Shown: positions 1 to 51,259 of the stretch, piece after piece
How positions within the stretch are numbered: the stretch's first letter is position 1
Layout of the letters: each line of letters starts with the position of its first letter
Assembly (NCBI GenBank): GCA_004194705.1
Contig: SADC01000478.1
Location: 1 to 64,000 of the forward strand
Direction: 5' to 3'
Source: Ditylenchus dipsaci
Taxonomy: Eukaryota; Nematoda; Chromadorea; Rhabditida; Anguinidae
DNA length: 64,000 nucleotides
Notes under the pieces: generated by a model
Databases searched by the model: none
What the model saw: only the letters and a program-made list of their open reading frames with translations
Told to the model about the DNA's origin: nothing
Program-made: the position numbers and the translations under genes

Positions 1-6
1 AAGTGG

Positions 7-330
7 ATCACTTACTTCTGTATTGTACAAACCTAGAAGCCCACAACATTTTTCACCGTTTTGGTGTAGAATAGGGTTCTTAGTTTTGGCTCTATACAAA
101 TATGTAAATGTGCTAAAAGGGTATTTCTGCCTATTCGGTTGATATACCCAGTGGTATATGACCTTTTGAGAAGATCTAGGATGAGCACTAGCCGAATAGG
201 CATAAATACTCATTCACAAAATTTACATATTTGTATAAAGCTCACACTCAGAACCTATTTTCTACATCAAAAAGGTGAAAAAAGTTGTGGGCTTCTCAGT
301 TTGGCCAATACAGAAGTAAGTGATCAAATT
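7..330. repeat. Hairpin inverted repeat, about 140-bp arms
   Basis: Bases 7-150 and 180-325 are inverse copies (GATCACTTACTTCTGTATTG against CAATACAGAAGTAAGTGATC). The tip is near 155-175. A MITE or foldback element in the intron before the first visible exon. Confidence 0.8.
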
Positions 331-339
331 CTGTATTAC

Positions 340-492
340 TGGCTCAGGCTCAGAGTAGTGGCTCAGCCACTACTTATGTGCTGGAGTGGTGGCTCAGCCA
401 CTACTCAAGTAGTGGCTAGGCCACTACTTTAACACATGAGTAGTGGCTCAGCACTACTCATGTTCACAGTAGTGGCTGAGCCACTACTCTAA
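340..492. repeat. Tandem palindromic repeats of AGTAGTGGCTCAGCCACTAC
   Basis: Six or so self-complementary units of about 22 bp (GTAGTGGCTGAGCCACTAC and variants) lie in a row beside the hairpin at 7-330. Each unit is itself a perfect dyad. Confidence 0.85.
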
Positions 493-600
493 GCCTGAGG
501 TTTGAGATCTTCCTGGTGGTTTGGCCCGATTATGAGGGGTTTGGGACGATAGCGGTAGCTTGGACCATTATTGGTGGTGGGCCCGGTATTGGTGGTTTGG

Positions 601-1010
601 GACGATACTCTCCATCTGACTACCACAACAGGCCACATACGTACCCACCAGGCTACTACATACCCTACAGGGCAATTATTAACCATATATATTCACTAAT
701 TAATCCTTTCGAGACAAAATAATGATGCATGTTACCACAGGATTCGAACCATTTTGCATGCTTGGTCCCCAGGCTTTCGAAAATCCACCAAAATTGCTTG
801 GTCCCCTGTGGTTTTTGGCAACTTTCAAGTGGCCATAACTTTTTTTTTCCACGACTGATCTCAACATTTAGCATTTTTTCAAGAAGGAAACCGACGCGAG
901 GAATCGAATGGTGTAATCAGATTTTGGTTACGATAAGCGGAACATACCTCAGTATTTTTTGTGACATACATACAGACAGAATCCAGCGCTATAGTAAAGG
1001 GGGACTAGAT
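601..1010. repeat. Dispersed repeat with tRNA-like B box, copy A
   Basis: The copy runs from CTCTCCATCTGACTACCA through TAATCCTTTCGAGACAAAAT, AGGATTCGAACCATTTTGCA and GGTGTAATCAGATTTTGG to CCAGCGCTATAGTAAAGGGG. GGATTCGAACC is the reverse complement of the pol III B box GGTTCGAATCC. The other copies are at 1672-2042 and 3484-3897. The CAGACAGA-rich 3' end before CCAGCGCTATAGTAAAG suggests a SINE or LINE-tail origin, but no coding part is present. Confidence 0.75.
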
Positions 1011-1279
1011 TTGGGGATGCCGCGATGCGGCACGACGCTGGCGCCGAGGACTGCGTTGGGGACCACGCTTCGGAACGCATAAAATACCAGGATTTTGAAG
1101 CGTCAGCCATGCCGTTGTTTCCCAAGGCAACAGTCCTGGTTCTTCGAGCACCATTTTGGTTCAACCTGGTCGCTAACCACCAGGCACCTACGTACACTCC
1201 AGGCAGCTACCTATTCTACAAAGCATCTAGTTATCTGACACTGCAACTATCTGCTGACGTGGCCACCTACTTACGCTAC

Positions 1280-1672
1280 TGCCATTTACTACACTGACAG
1301 GTCACCTACATACTCTCCTAGTAATTTACTACCTACAGGCCACCTACATAACCTATCACGCAACCTACTCACCTACCTGACCACACACCTACCCTACTGG
1401 TCATCTACCTACTTCACCAGTCCACCTACATAACCTACAGGCCACCTACATGCCTTATCAGCTTATCACGCAACCTACTTACATTACCTACACCTGCCTA
1501 CCCAACTGGTCATCTACCACTCCACCAGTCCACCTACATAACCTACCAGGCCACCTACATGCTTTATCAGGCCACCTGTCTACCATGCTTGCCACATACT
1601 CACCTTACCAGTCAACAGTACGTCCCTACTGACCATCTACCTACTCTGCCTGACCACCTACTACCCTAGCAG
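1280..1672. repeat. Degenerate CCACCTACCTACC low-complexity tract
   Basis: Irregular repeats of CCACCTACATAACCTACC-like words with no stable unit length. Similar short tracts lead into each copy of the dispersed repeat (610-670, 1640-1700, 3490-3540). No gene. Confidence 0.65.
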
Positions 1673-2042
1673 AACTACATACCCTACCCAGGGCACGTAC
1701 CTACCCTACCAACCATATACTACACTAACTTATCTTTTCGAAACAAAATAATAGTGCATGCTTATAACAGGATTTGAATTATTGATAATGCCTTGGTCCT
1801 GCGAGGAATCAAAAATTTTCCCCAAATGCCTTGGTCCCCCCTATGGTTTTTGGCTAAAATTTGATTTGGCCATAACTTTTTTTCTCACTCGACCAATCCC
1901 AACTTTTAAGAGTTTTCCAGAAGGAAACCGACCACGCTGAGTCGAATGGTGTAACAGAATTTCGATACGATCAGTGGAACATGCCAAAATTTTTTGTGAC
2001 GCACGAGGGACGACAATGGCCATATAGTAAAGGTGACTAGAA
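1672..2042. repeat. Dispersed repeat with tRNA-like B box, copy B
   Basis: Shares ATCTTTTCGAAACAAAATAA, GATTTGAAT near the B box, AGAAGGAAACCGACCACG and the end CATATAGTAAAGGTGACTAG with copies A and C, with more substitutions. Confidence 0.7.
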
Positions 2043-2229
2043 GCGCCGCAGCGGCAATGCCGCTGTTCGTTGGGTGTTGAAAGTGCGTTGGAGCCCATGC
2101 TGGTAGTTCGATATTTTAGTTCGTTTACATGCTGCTGGCTGGGGTGTATCCATGGTTGCCTGCCGTTGTTAGCGCGTATTCACGTGCGTACCACTGGTAG
2201 TTATGCCGCTGTTGGATCAGGTGTATCCA

Positions 2230-3480
2230 CGTCGGTACCCGATTTTAGTTCTATGGGTACCTGATGGTAGTTTATGCCTCAGGTACTTCGGGCGTATCCA
2301 AGTGGGTACCGATGGTAGTTGCAAGCCCCCAGGTACTTCGGTTGTGTTTAACTGGGTACCCGATGGTAGTTGCAAGCCCGCAGGTACTCGGGTGTGTTTA
2401 CTGGGTACCCGACGGTAGTTGCAAGCCCGCAGGTATTTCGGGCGTATCCAAGTGGGTACCCGATGGTAGTTTGCAAGCCCGCAGGTACTTCGGGTGTGTT
2501 TAACTGGTTTCCCGATAGTAGTTGCAAGGCCGCAGGTGCTTCGGCGACGCCAAGTGGCTAACCGATGGTAGTTGCAAGCCGCAGGTATTTCGGGTGTGTT
2601 TAACTGGAACCCGACGGTAGCTGCAAGCCGCAGGTACTTCGGGTGTGTTTAACTGGGTACCCATGGTAGTTGCAAGCCCGCAGGTACTTCATGTGATTTT
2701 AACTGGGTACCCCATGGTAGTTGCAAGCCGCAGGTATTTCGGGCGTATCCAAGTGGCTACCCGATGGTAGTTGCAAGCCCGCAGGTATTTCGGGCGTATC
2801 CAAGTGGGTACCGATGGTAGTTGCAAGCCCGCAGGTACTTCGGGTGTGTATTAACTGGGAACCCGACGGTAGCTGCAAGCCCGCAGGTACTTCGGGTGTG
2901 TTTAACTGGGTACCCGATGGTAGTTGCAAGCCCGCAGGTATTTCGGGTGTGTTTAACTGGGTACCCGATGGTAGTTGCAAGCCCGCAGGTATTTCGGGCG
3001 TATCCAGGTGGGTACCGATGGTAGTTGCAAGCCCGCAGGTATTTCGGCGTATCCAAGTGGGTACCCGATGGTAGTTGCAAGCCCGCAGGTACTCCGGTTG
3101 TGTTTAACTGGGTACCGATGGTAGTTGCAGCCCGCAGGTATTTCGGGCGTATCCAAGTGGGTACCCGATGGTAGTTGCAAGACCGCAGGTACTTCGGGTG
3201 TGTTTAACTGGGTACCCGATGGTAGTTGCAAGCCCGCAGGTATTTCGGGTGTGTTTAACTGGGTACCCGATGGTAGTTGCAAGCCCGCAGGTATTTCGGG
3301 CGTATCCAGGTGGGTACCCGATGGTAGTTGCAAGCCCGCAGGTATTTCGGGCGTATCCAAGTGGGTACCCGATGGTAGTTGCAAGGCAGCAGGTATTTCG
3401 AGCGTATCCAAGTGAGTACCCGATGGTAGTTGCAAGCCCGCAGGTACTTCGGGTATACTTCGGGTATGCCCGCAGGTACT
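2230..3480. repeat. Satellite array of a 51-bp unit
   Basis: About 24 copies of GGGTACCCGATGGTAGTTGC followed by AAGCCCGCAGGTATTTCGGG and TGTGTTTAACT (or CGTATCCAAGT). The unit is a multiple of three, so long open frames appear on both strands (for example VPDGSCKPAGISGVFN), but they have no start context or family and are artefacts. Two unit types, ending GTGTTTAACT or CGTATCCAAG, alternate irregularly. Confidence 0.95.
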
Positions 3481-3483
3481 TCG

Positions 3484-3897
3484 GGCTCAACCCTACTCTC
3501 CATCTGACACCTCACCAGGTCAACTTCATACCCTACCAGGCCACCTACTAACCATACGCAACACTAACTAATCCTTTCGAGACAAAATAATGATGCATGC
3601 TACTACCAGGATTCGAACCATTTTGCATGCTTTGGTCCCCCAAGGTAATCCAAAAATGACCAAATTGCCTTGGTCCCCCCTGTGGTTTTTGGCAACTTTC
3701 AAATGGTCATAACTTTTTTTTCACCCAACCGATCCTAAATTCTGATAGTTTTTCAAGAAGAAAACCGACCACGAGGAATCGAATGGTGTAATCAGATTTT
3801 AGTTACGATAAGCGGAACATACCTAAACATTTTTTGTGACGTACAGACACACAGACAGACAGACAGACAGAATCCAGCGCTATAGTAAAGGGGGACA
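3484..3897. repeat. Dispersed repeat with tRNA-like B box, copy C
   Basis: The best preserved copy. It contains TAATCCTTTCGAGACAAAAT, AGGATTCGAACCATTTTGCA, GGAATCGAATGGTGTAATCA, four ACAG units and AATCCAGCGCTATAGTAAAG. It begins where the 51-bp satellite ends. Confidence 0.8.
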
Positions 3898-4400
3898 AGC
3901 ATCAGACAGTTGAACATAAATATAATTTGAAAGGCGCGAATTCAAAAAATGGCACAAAACGAACTAAACATCTTGGGCTGGCCAGCAAGAAAATTTGCGA
4001 GATATTGCTCAAAAATTTTCTCGGTTTTTTCTCGAGCAAAATCTGGATTTTGCTCGGCCGTATCGAAATAGAGCAAAAGCTTATTTTGGCGCGCGCTTGA
4101 ATAGGGTTTGCAGCAGCGTAGTTGCAATGTATAATTTCGATATTGTCACCGGAATTCACCAAATCGTCACCGGATTCACATTCATCGTAGTCGATTTGCT
4201 CATAAAACTTCCCTTCGAATATCAAACTTACTGTCAAATTATAAATTCCGCTCAACACAATAAATATTTTAATATGACGAAATTTCCTTTTGTAGATAAT
4301 TATTGTGCTGAGAGGAATTTAGAATTAGTGTTGAAATTTAAAGGGCAGTTTCAGAAGGAAATCGACCACGCTGAACATAAATCCAGCAACTGATAATTTG
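3898..4400. repeat. Members of the GGATTCGTGTTCAGCATGGTCGATTTGC MITE family
   Basis: The stretch 4143-4395 is an inverted repeat: TCACCGGATTCACATTCATC at the left, and AATCGACCACGCTGAACATA near the right, around a hairpin at about 4230-4320. The preceding 3980-4080 is a small hairpin of GCTCGAGAAAAA-like text. Related ends occur at 32030-32090, 34855-34925, 43830-44050 and 54240-54375. Confidence 0.65.
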
Positions 4401-4492
4401 TAAAATTTGTCAAAAATGGTTGAACACGCGACTTTAAAGAATATCTCATCCGACTTTCTATGCCTATGAAAATTTATAAAATCTTATTCCAG

Positions 4493-46021
<41,529 letters not shown>

Positions 46022-46074
46022 ATTTTCAATTTATTTATAAAGATTTTTATTTGAGATTTTTTATTGTAAAGTTT

Positions 46075-46495
46075 GCTCCTAGTATAGAATAACCCCCTCC
46101 CCCTATAAATTTGTCAAAAACGTCCCAGGCCTCGGAAAAAGTGTGTAAGACATTTATTAGTTCTATTATCCTTACGCTGGTCTAACTCTAAGTCTTATGC
46201 CTGAGCTTAGACTTGTTGTTCCAAAGGGTAGTTGACTTTTATAAGGAAAAATTTGGTGCTAGTAGCGAATAATCCCCCTCCCATGAACCGGACCTTCTCA
46301 AAATCACTGTAACTACTCTTTCAAGTAACAAGCTTAGGCTTAGTCTTTAGGCTCGTGGGTAGGCCAGCGCACGAAAGTTGTGACTTATAAATGTCTTACG
46401 AACTCTTTCTGGGGTCTGGGACATATATTTGGGAACTCTTTACTCAAGTTTTGAAAGGAAAATTGGTGGGGGGGGTTATTGAGATAATAAAACGT
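46075..46495. repeat. Two adjoining decayed copies of the AATACCCCCC MITE
   Basis: The left copy (46075-46265) and the inverted right copy (46260-46495) both contain CCCCTCCC runs, CCCAGGCCTCGGAAAAAGTG or its relative, and CGCTGGTCTA/GTAGGCCAGCG. They begin about 55 bp after the stop codon of the uif-like gene. Confidence 0.65.
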
Positions 46496-46934
46496 ATGCT
46501 CGTAACGTGTGCTCTTTTTGTGCTCAAAAAATAAGATTTTGACTTAAAATTTTCAAAAAATAATAACTAAAAAAAATACAAATCTTATAAAAAGTTCGTT
46601 TAAGAGCTCTGCATATATTCTACACAAAAAGACCCCCGCCCCACAATTCTGTATGAAAATGATTACAAAGATTTCTAAAAAAGGCAAAGCCACAAATTTT
46701 ATATGTCAAAATAAACTAAAAAGTGCAAAAAAATTGAGAAGTTATTTTTGGATCATGTTTTTCTTTGTATGCTGATGATGTGAAGGAACTTCTAAAAGTG
46801 AAGTTTCGAACATATTCAGTTTGTAAAATATTGTTTTTTTTTGGAATCGACGTTCTATAATTTTGTTTTGATAATCACCCAGCGATAAGTTAAGGGCATT
46901 CCAAGTTTCATTATTCAGTGTTTTAATTTTGTGC

Positions 46935-47660
46935 ATCTACTTAAACGACCATGCTCGCGCAAGGCCCAGCAATTGTTGAAATTTAAATTGGCGGGGACCC
47001 AAAAACATTTTTCGCTGCAAGACATTTTATTAAAAAACATTTTTGTCGCTTTAATTTTTGAATTCCGTCAAACCCAGCAATTGTGGTTGCAGCAAAAAGC
47101 ATGACAACTCAATTGAACCCATGTCATTCAGCCGGGTCGGATCCCGAGGTTGAAAATGAGCTACACCTTTTTGGAGTGTCGTGTGCTCTTAGTTTTGGAT
47201 TTGCCGATCCTCAGGTTCGGTTGTCGCTTCGGGTGACTGGTTCCGTGGCTGGGTGACTGTGTGACGGGTGCCGTGACTGTGTGAGTGCGTGACTGGTTCC
47301 GTGTCAGTACGTCACTGTAGGGTTGTCACACAGTTAACTCGGTTTTTTGAAAATTTTTGACCTTATTTCATGTTTTATACACTTTTTTGTCTAAAATTTT
47401 GAGCATGTCAGCCTGCGATCGAAAGCTTGGAATGTCAGCTACACGATGGTGTAAAAATTTCTTAGATTAATTCATAAAAATGTATTTATTTCAATGAAAA
47501 CATTTTCGGTTTTTTTCGGGTAATTTCGGGTAATTTTACCAAAAATTAAAGCGACAAAAATGTCTTTTTAATAAAATGTCTTGCAGCGAAAAATGTTTTT
47601 AGGTCCCCGCCAATTCAAATTTCAACAATTGCTGGGCCTTGCGTGAGCATGGTCCTCTAA
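46935..47660. mobile_element. Inverted-repeat element downstream of the uif-like gene
   Basis: The arms 46940-47060 and 47545-47655 are inverse copies (GCAAGGCCCAGCAATTGTTG; GCGGGGACC; GCTGCAAGACATTTTATTAA). The centre holds a copy of the sequence at 33805-33985 followed by a GTGACTGGTTCCGTG-type minisatellite at 47230-47320. Confidence 0.8.
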
Positions 47661-48380
47661 ATTATTTTCAAGCAAAACATATCAGTGATAATGCTACTAC
47701 AGAGTCATATGTGCTGTTCTAAAATTGTTAAAAAATATATTTTATTTGCTATCAATAAAAAATTAAAATAGTTTTAAGGTTTGTTATATACACACTAGCT
47801 CGCGTGGGCCGGCTGCGCCGGGCCTACGCTCGCGGCCACGCTACTTGATGCACAGCATCTCTATAACTCTTTTCAACTCGAAAAATTAAACTTTTCAACA
47901 CTTAATACTTCTCGTATTCATATAATCAGCAAAAACTACTATCCACATAAATCGGCTCAAAATTAAATAACAAAATCGGCTCATCAAGCATACTGCTATA
48001 TTCATCTGGCACACCCGCCTACTCACTCGCTTATCACTATTTTGGCATGCCGTCTCACTCTCCTAGCACGCTTACTCACTCTTCTGGATCGGGGGCTCGC
48101 CTACCGGCGGACAACCTCGCCTCTGTTAAAGCACAAAAAATGAAATTAAAAAACACTTTAAAAATAATCAACTAACAGTCAATCAAGAATTAGCTAAAAA
48201 AATCCTAAAAAATCTAGATCCAAAACATCCGGAAATCTTATATTAAACAAATTGTAATGTTAAAAAAAACAAAAAAAAAGATTAAATTATTCCTACCTAC
48301 TCTCATCGTACTCTGACCCATTCCCCTGGCTCGCCTATCCACTGTCCTGGCTCACTCACCTGGTACGCCTGCTCACTCTC
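47660..48380. other. No gene seen; GC-rich island at 47797-47850
   Basis: AT-rich DNA with scattered CTCACTC/CCTGGC words leading into the 18-bp satellite. A compact GC-rich stretch at 47797-47850 (CTCGCGTGGGCCGGCTGCGC then CGGGCCTACGCTCGCGGCC) stands out and has hairpin symmetry around GGCCGGCTGCGCCGGGCC. Confidence 0.5.
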
Positions 48381-48754
48381 CTGGCACGCTACCTCAAATT
48401 ACTGGTACCCTCACCAACTCTCCAGGTACTCCCACCTACTCTCCAGGTGCCGCTATCAACTGTTCAGGTACCTCACCTTAGCAAAATTAAATATTCAAAA
48501 TTTTAAAAACAAAGGAAAATATAAAAAGATAATACCACGTCTCCTGCATGTCTCCTTGCACCTACCCACTCCCCTGACTCGCTTATCCCCTCTCCTGGTA
48601 TTACTCACTCTCCAGGTACCCTCACTCCCTCTCCAGTACCCTACTCCCTCTGGTTACTCCCTCTCTCCAGCTCGGAGAGAGCTATCTTTGGTATATGACT
48701 TCTTTGATACGTGACGGGGCGGTCGTGTCGTTCCCGTGTCAGTATCTTTTAGTT

Positions 48755-49110
48755 ACCCTACTAACTCTCCAAGTACTCCTGCTAACTCTCCAGGTACCCC
48801 TATCGACTCTTCAGGTAGTCTTACTAACTCTCCAGGTATCCCTACTCCCACTCCAGGTACCCCTACTTACTCTCCAGGTACCCCTATCCATTCTCCAGGT
48901 ACCCTACTTACTCTCCAGCACCCTACTTACTCTCCAGGTACCCCTATCGACTCTTCAGGTAGTCTTACTAACTCTCCAGGTATCCCTACTCCCACTCCAG
49001 GTACCCCTATCTACTTTCCAGGTACCCCTATCCATTCTCCAGGTACCCCTACTTACTCTCCAGCACCCCTACTAACTCTCCAGGTTCCCCTACTCTCTTT
49101 CTAGGTACCC
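48755..49110. repeat. Satellite array of an 18-bp unit (ACTCTCCAGGTACCCCTA)
   Basis: About 18-20 copies, with a higher-order duplication: the block around 48795-48860 is repeated at 48940-49000. Looser versions of the unit extend from 48380 to 48760 and to about 49140. Proline/threonine-rich open frames across it (for example TPTYSPGTPIHSPG) are repeat artefacts unless a transcript proves otherwise. Confidence 0.9.
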
Positions 49111-49114
49111 TTAC

Positions 49115-49900
49115 CCACTCTCCTGTTACCCCTCCCCCTCCCGTACTCACTTTCTTGGCATACTCACCCACACTTGGTATTCCTTGCTTGCCTACTCAAC
49201 TGGCAAGGCTACCTAATTTCTTGTTCACCCACTCACTTGCTACCTACTTGCTTTCTTGAAAACCCTACAGACAAAAATTTGAATAAAAAACATCTCAAAA
49301 CAGTATTATACGACTTTCCTCTCGAAACAAAAAAAGAAAAATTCAAAAGTCCCAAAGAAGGCCAATTTTCAAATTCCTCTAAATGACCACCTCCATAAAA
49401 GCATCCATATCCCGGGTTCCGGTCATTATTTTTCAGCGATCTTTTTTTTAAACGAAAGCTGAGATTTTGGGCTACATTTTAGAGTGGTCCGAAAAAATCC
49501 GCTGATAGCAGCTCCGAGATTTTGTCTCCGTAACGAAAAAACGACAATTTGCTCACTAAAACCCAAAATTAAAACCAAAAAAAATTCAAAACCAAAATCC
49601 AAAACAATCATTCTACTCCTGAGATTCCAAGCTTATATTTAAAAAAAAATTTGACCAAAATCCAAACAAAAACACTTCAAAAAACCAAAAACACCATTGT
49701 CCACAAACAGACAAAACATCTCTAATACTATATAGGAGATTGGTATAACGAGTAGCGTCGAAAACATGCCCCTGACTGTCTGCCTCGATGTCTACAAACA
49801 GAAAAGTTCTTTCAAATAGTTCCGTTTCAAGCAAAGATCTAAAACGAAGAGTTGTGCTTTGCTCACAGTGCTTGATGACAGCCATTTATATTTTTGAAAA
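49115..49900. other. No gene seen
   Basis: AT-rich sequence after the 18-bp satellite. Open frames on both strands are short, lysine/asparagine or phenylalanine-rich and without splice support. The tRNA-like sequence follows at 49905. Confidence 0.5.
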
Positions 49901-49904
49901 AATA

Positions 49905-49981
49905 GCCTCCATGGCGCAGCGCGTAAGCGTTTGTGTTTTGGCCCAAAATGGTGTTGCAAGTTCGATCCAACGTGGTGGCAT
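49905..49981 (+). other. tRNA-like pseudogene
   Basis: AGCCTCCATGGCGCAGCGCG contains a good A box (TGGCGCAGCGC), and TTGCAAGTTCGATCCAACGT contains a B box. The 5' GCCTCCA and 3' TGGTGGC could pair in an acceptor stem with one mismatch. The anticodon and T stems do not fold properly, so it is probably a decayed tRNA or SINE head. Confidence 0.5.
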
Positions 49982-50149
49982 GCTATTAGTTCTGGTTTTG
50001 TGACCACTTATAGGGGTATTAGATTAAGGTAATGAGTGGTTGGGCACATAATTTTAGTTCATGTAAGATAATAAAAACTGAGGACGAAACGTCCGAGGAT
50101 GGAGAGGCACCAAGGATAAAACATCGCGTCCCAGATGAGTACCTTTATC

Positions 50150-50975
50150 TGAGAACGGTACCACGTGTGTGCCACCATCTGATTGATACCATCGGTTTAC
50201 GACTACCTGAGTGCCACCACTGGGTGCCACTACCTGCGAAAAGCACCATCTGGGTATAACCACTGACTACATCTTGCTGGGTACTAACACCTGTGTAACA
50301 CCACCGAACCACCATCTGGGTACCACCATTTGGGTACCACATTGAGGTACCACCATCTGGGTACCACCATCGGGTACCACCATCTGGGTACCACATCTGG
50401 GTACCACCATCGGGGTACCACCATCTGGGTACCACCATCTGGGTACCACCATTTGGGTACCACCATCGGGGTACCACCATCTGGGTACCACCATCTGGGT
50501 ACCACCATTTGGGTACCACCATCTGGGTACCACCATCTGGGTACCACCATCTGGGTACCACCATCTGGGTACCACCATCGGGGTACCACCATCTGGTACC
50601 ACCATTTGGTACCACCATGTGGGTACCACCATCTGGGTACCACCATCGGGGTACCACCATTTGGGTACCACCATTTGGGTACCACCATCTGGGTACCACC
50701 ATTTGGGTACCACCATTTGGGTACCACCATCTGGGTACCACCATCTGGGTACCACCATTTGGGTACCACCATTTGGGTACCACCATCTGGGTACCACCAT
50801 CTGGGTACCACACATTTGGGTACCACCATTTGGGTACCACCATTTGGGTACCACCATTTGGGTACCACCATTTGGGTACCACCATCTGGGTACCACCATC
50901 TGGGTACCACCATCTGGGTACCACCATCTGGGTACCACCATTTGGTTACCACCATTTGGGTACCACCACCTGGGT
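50150..50975. repeat. Satellite array of a 14-bp unit (GGGTACCACCATCT)
   Basis: About 47 clean copies (50310-50970), with variants ending CATCT, CATTT or CATCG. Degenerate units lie to the left from 50150. Since 14 is not a multiple of three, all three frames stay open for over 200 residues on both strands. No gene is implied. Confidence 0.95.
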
Positions 50976-51259
50976 TTAAAAACAAATAAAAAAACAAAAC
51001 CATCAAAAATGATGGTCCACCAAACAAATGCAAAGAAAACTACAGAATAAAAATGTTTGTGTTCACCGAGATTCAAACTGTAAATTTAAGGCGCTCTTTA
51101 AAATTTTTATTGTCTCGAGTAGACGTGAGACAAAAAATTGTGACACACAAAAAAGTGTGACATACATGAATTTAGCGTTACGGAGAAACCGATGAAAATA
51201 CTATATGTAGAAAAATGATTAAAAAACCAAACTGGGATTAACCCTACGTGTTGAGACTA

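Noticed and set aside
2230..3480. CRISPR array
   Set aside because: Units are contiguous with no unique spacers, and the genome is eukaryotic.
2699..3551. Open frames across the 51-bp satellite (SCKPAGISGVFNWVPDG type)
   Set aside because: The unit is divisible by three and open in several frames on both strands at once; this is repeat DNA, not a gene.
3902..4393. Overlapping open frames on both strands before the first receptor exon
   Set aside because: They coincide with inverted-repeat MITE sequence and have no splice or family support.
48695..49104. Pro/Thr/Ser-rich mucin-like open frame
   Set aside because: Caused by the 18-bp unit; a second overlapping frame is just as open. Without a transcript it cannot be called a gene.
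49905..49981. Functional tRNA gene
   Set aside because: Promoter boxes are good but the anticodon and T stems do not fold.
50145..51076. Open frames of over 200 residues on both strands (WWYPDGGTQMVVP type)
   Set aside because: They are produced by the 14-bp satellite, which keeps all frames open; there is no start context, splice support or family.
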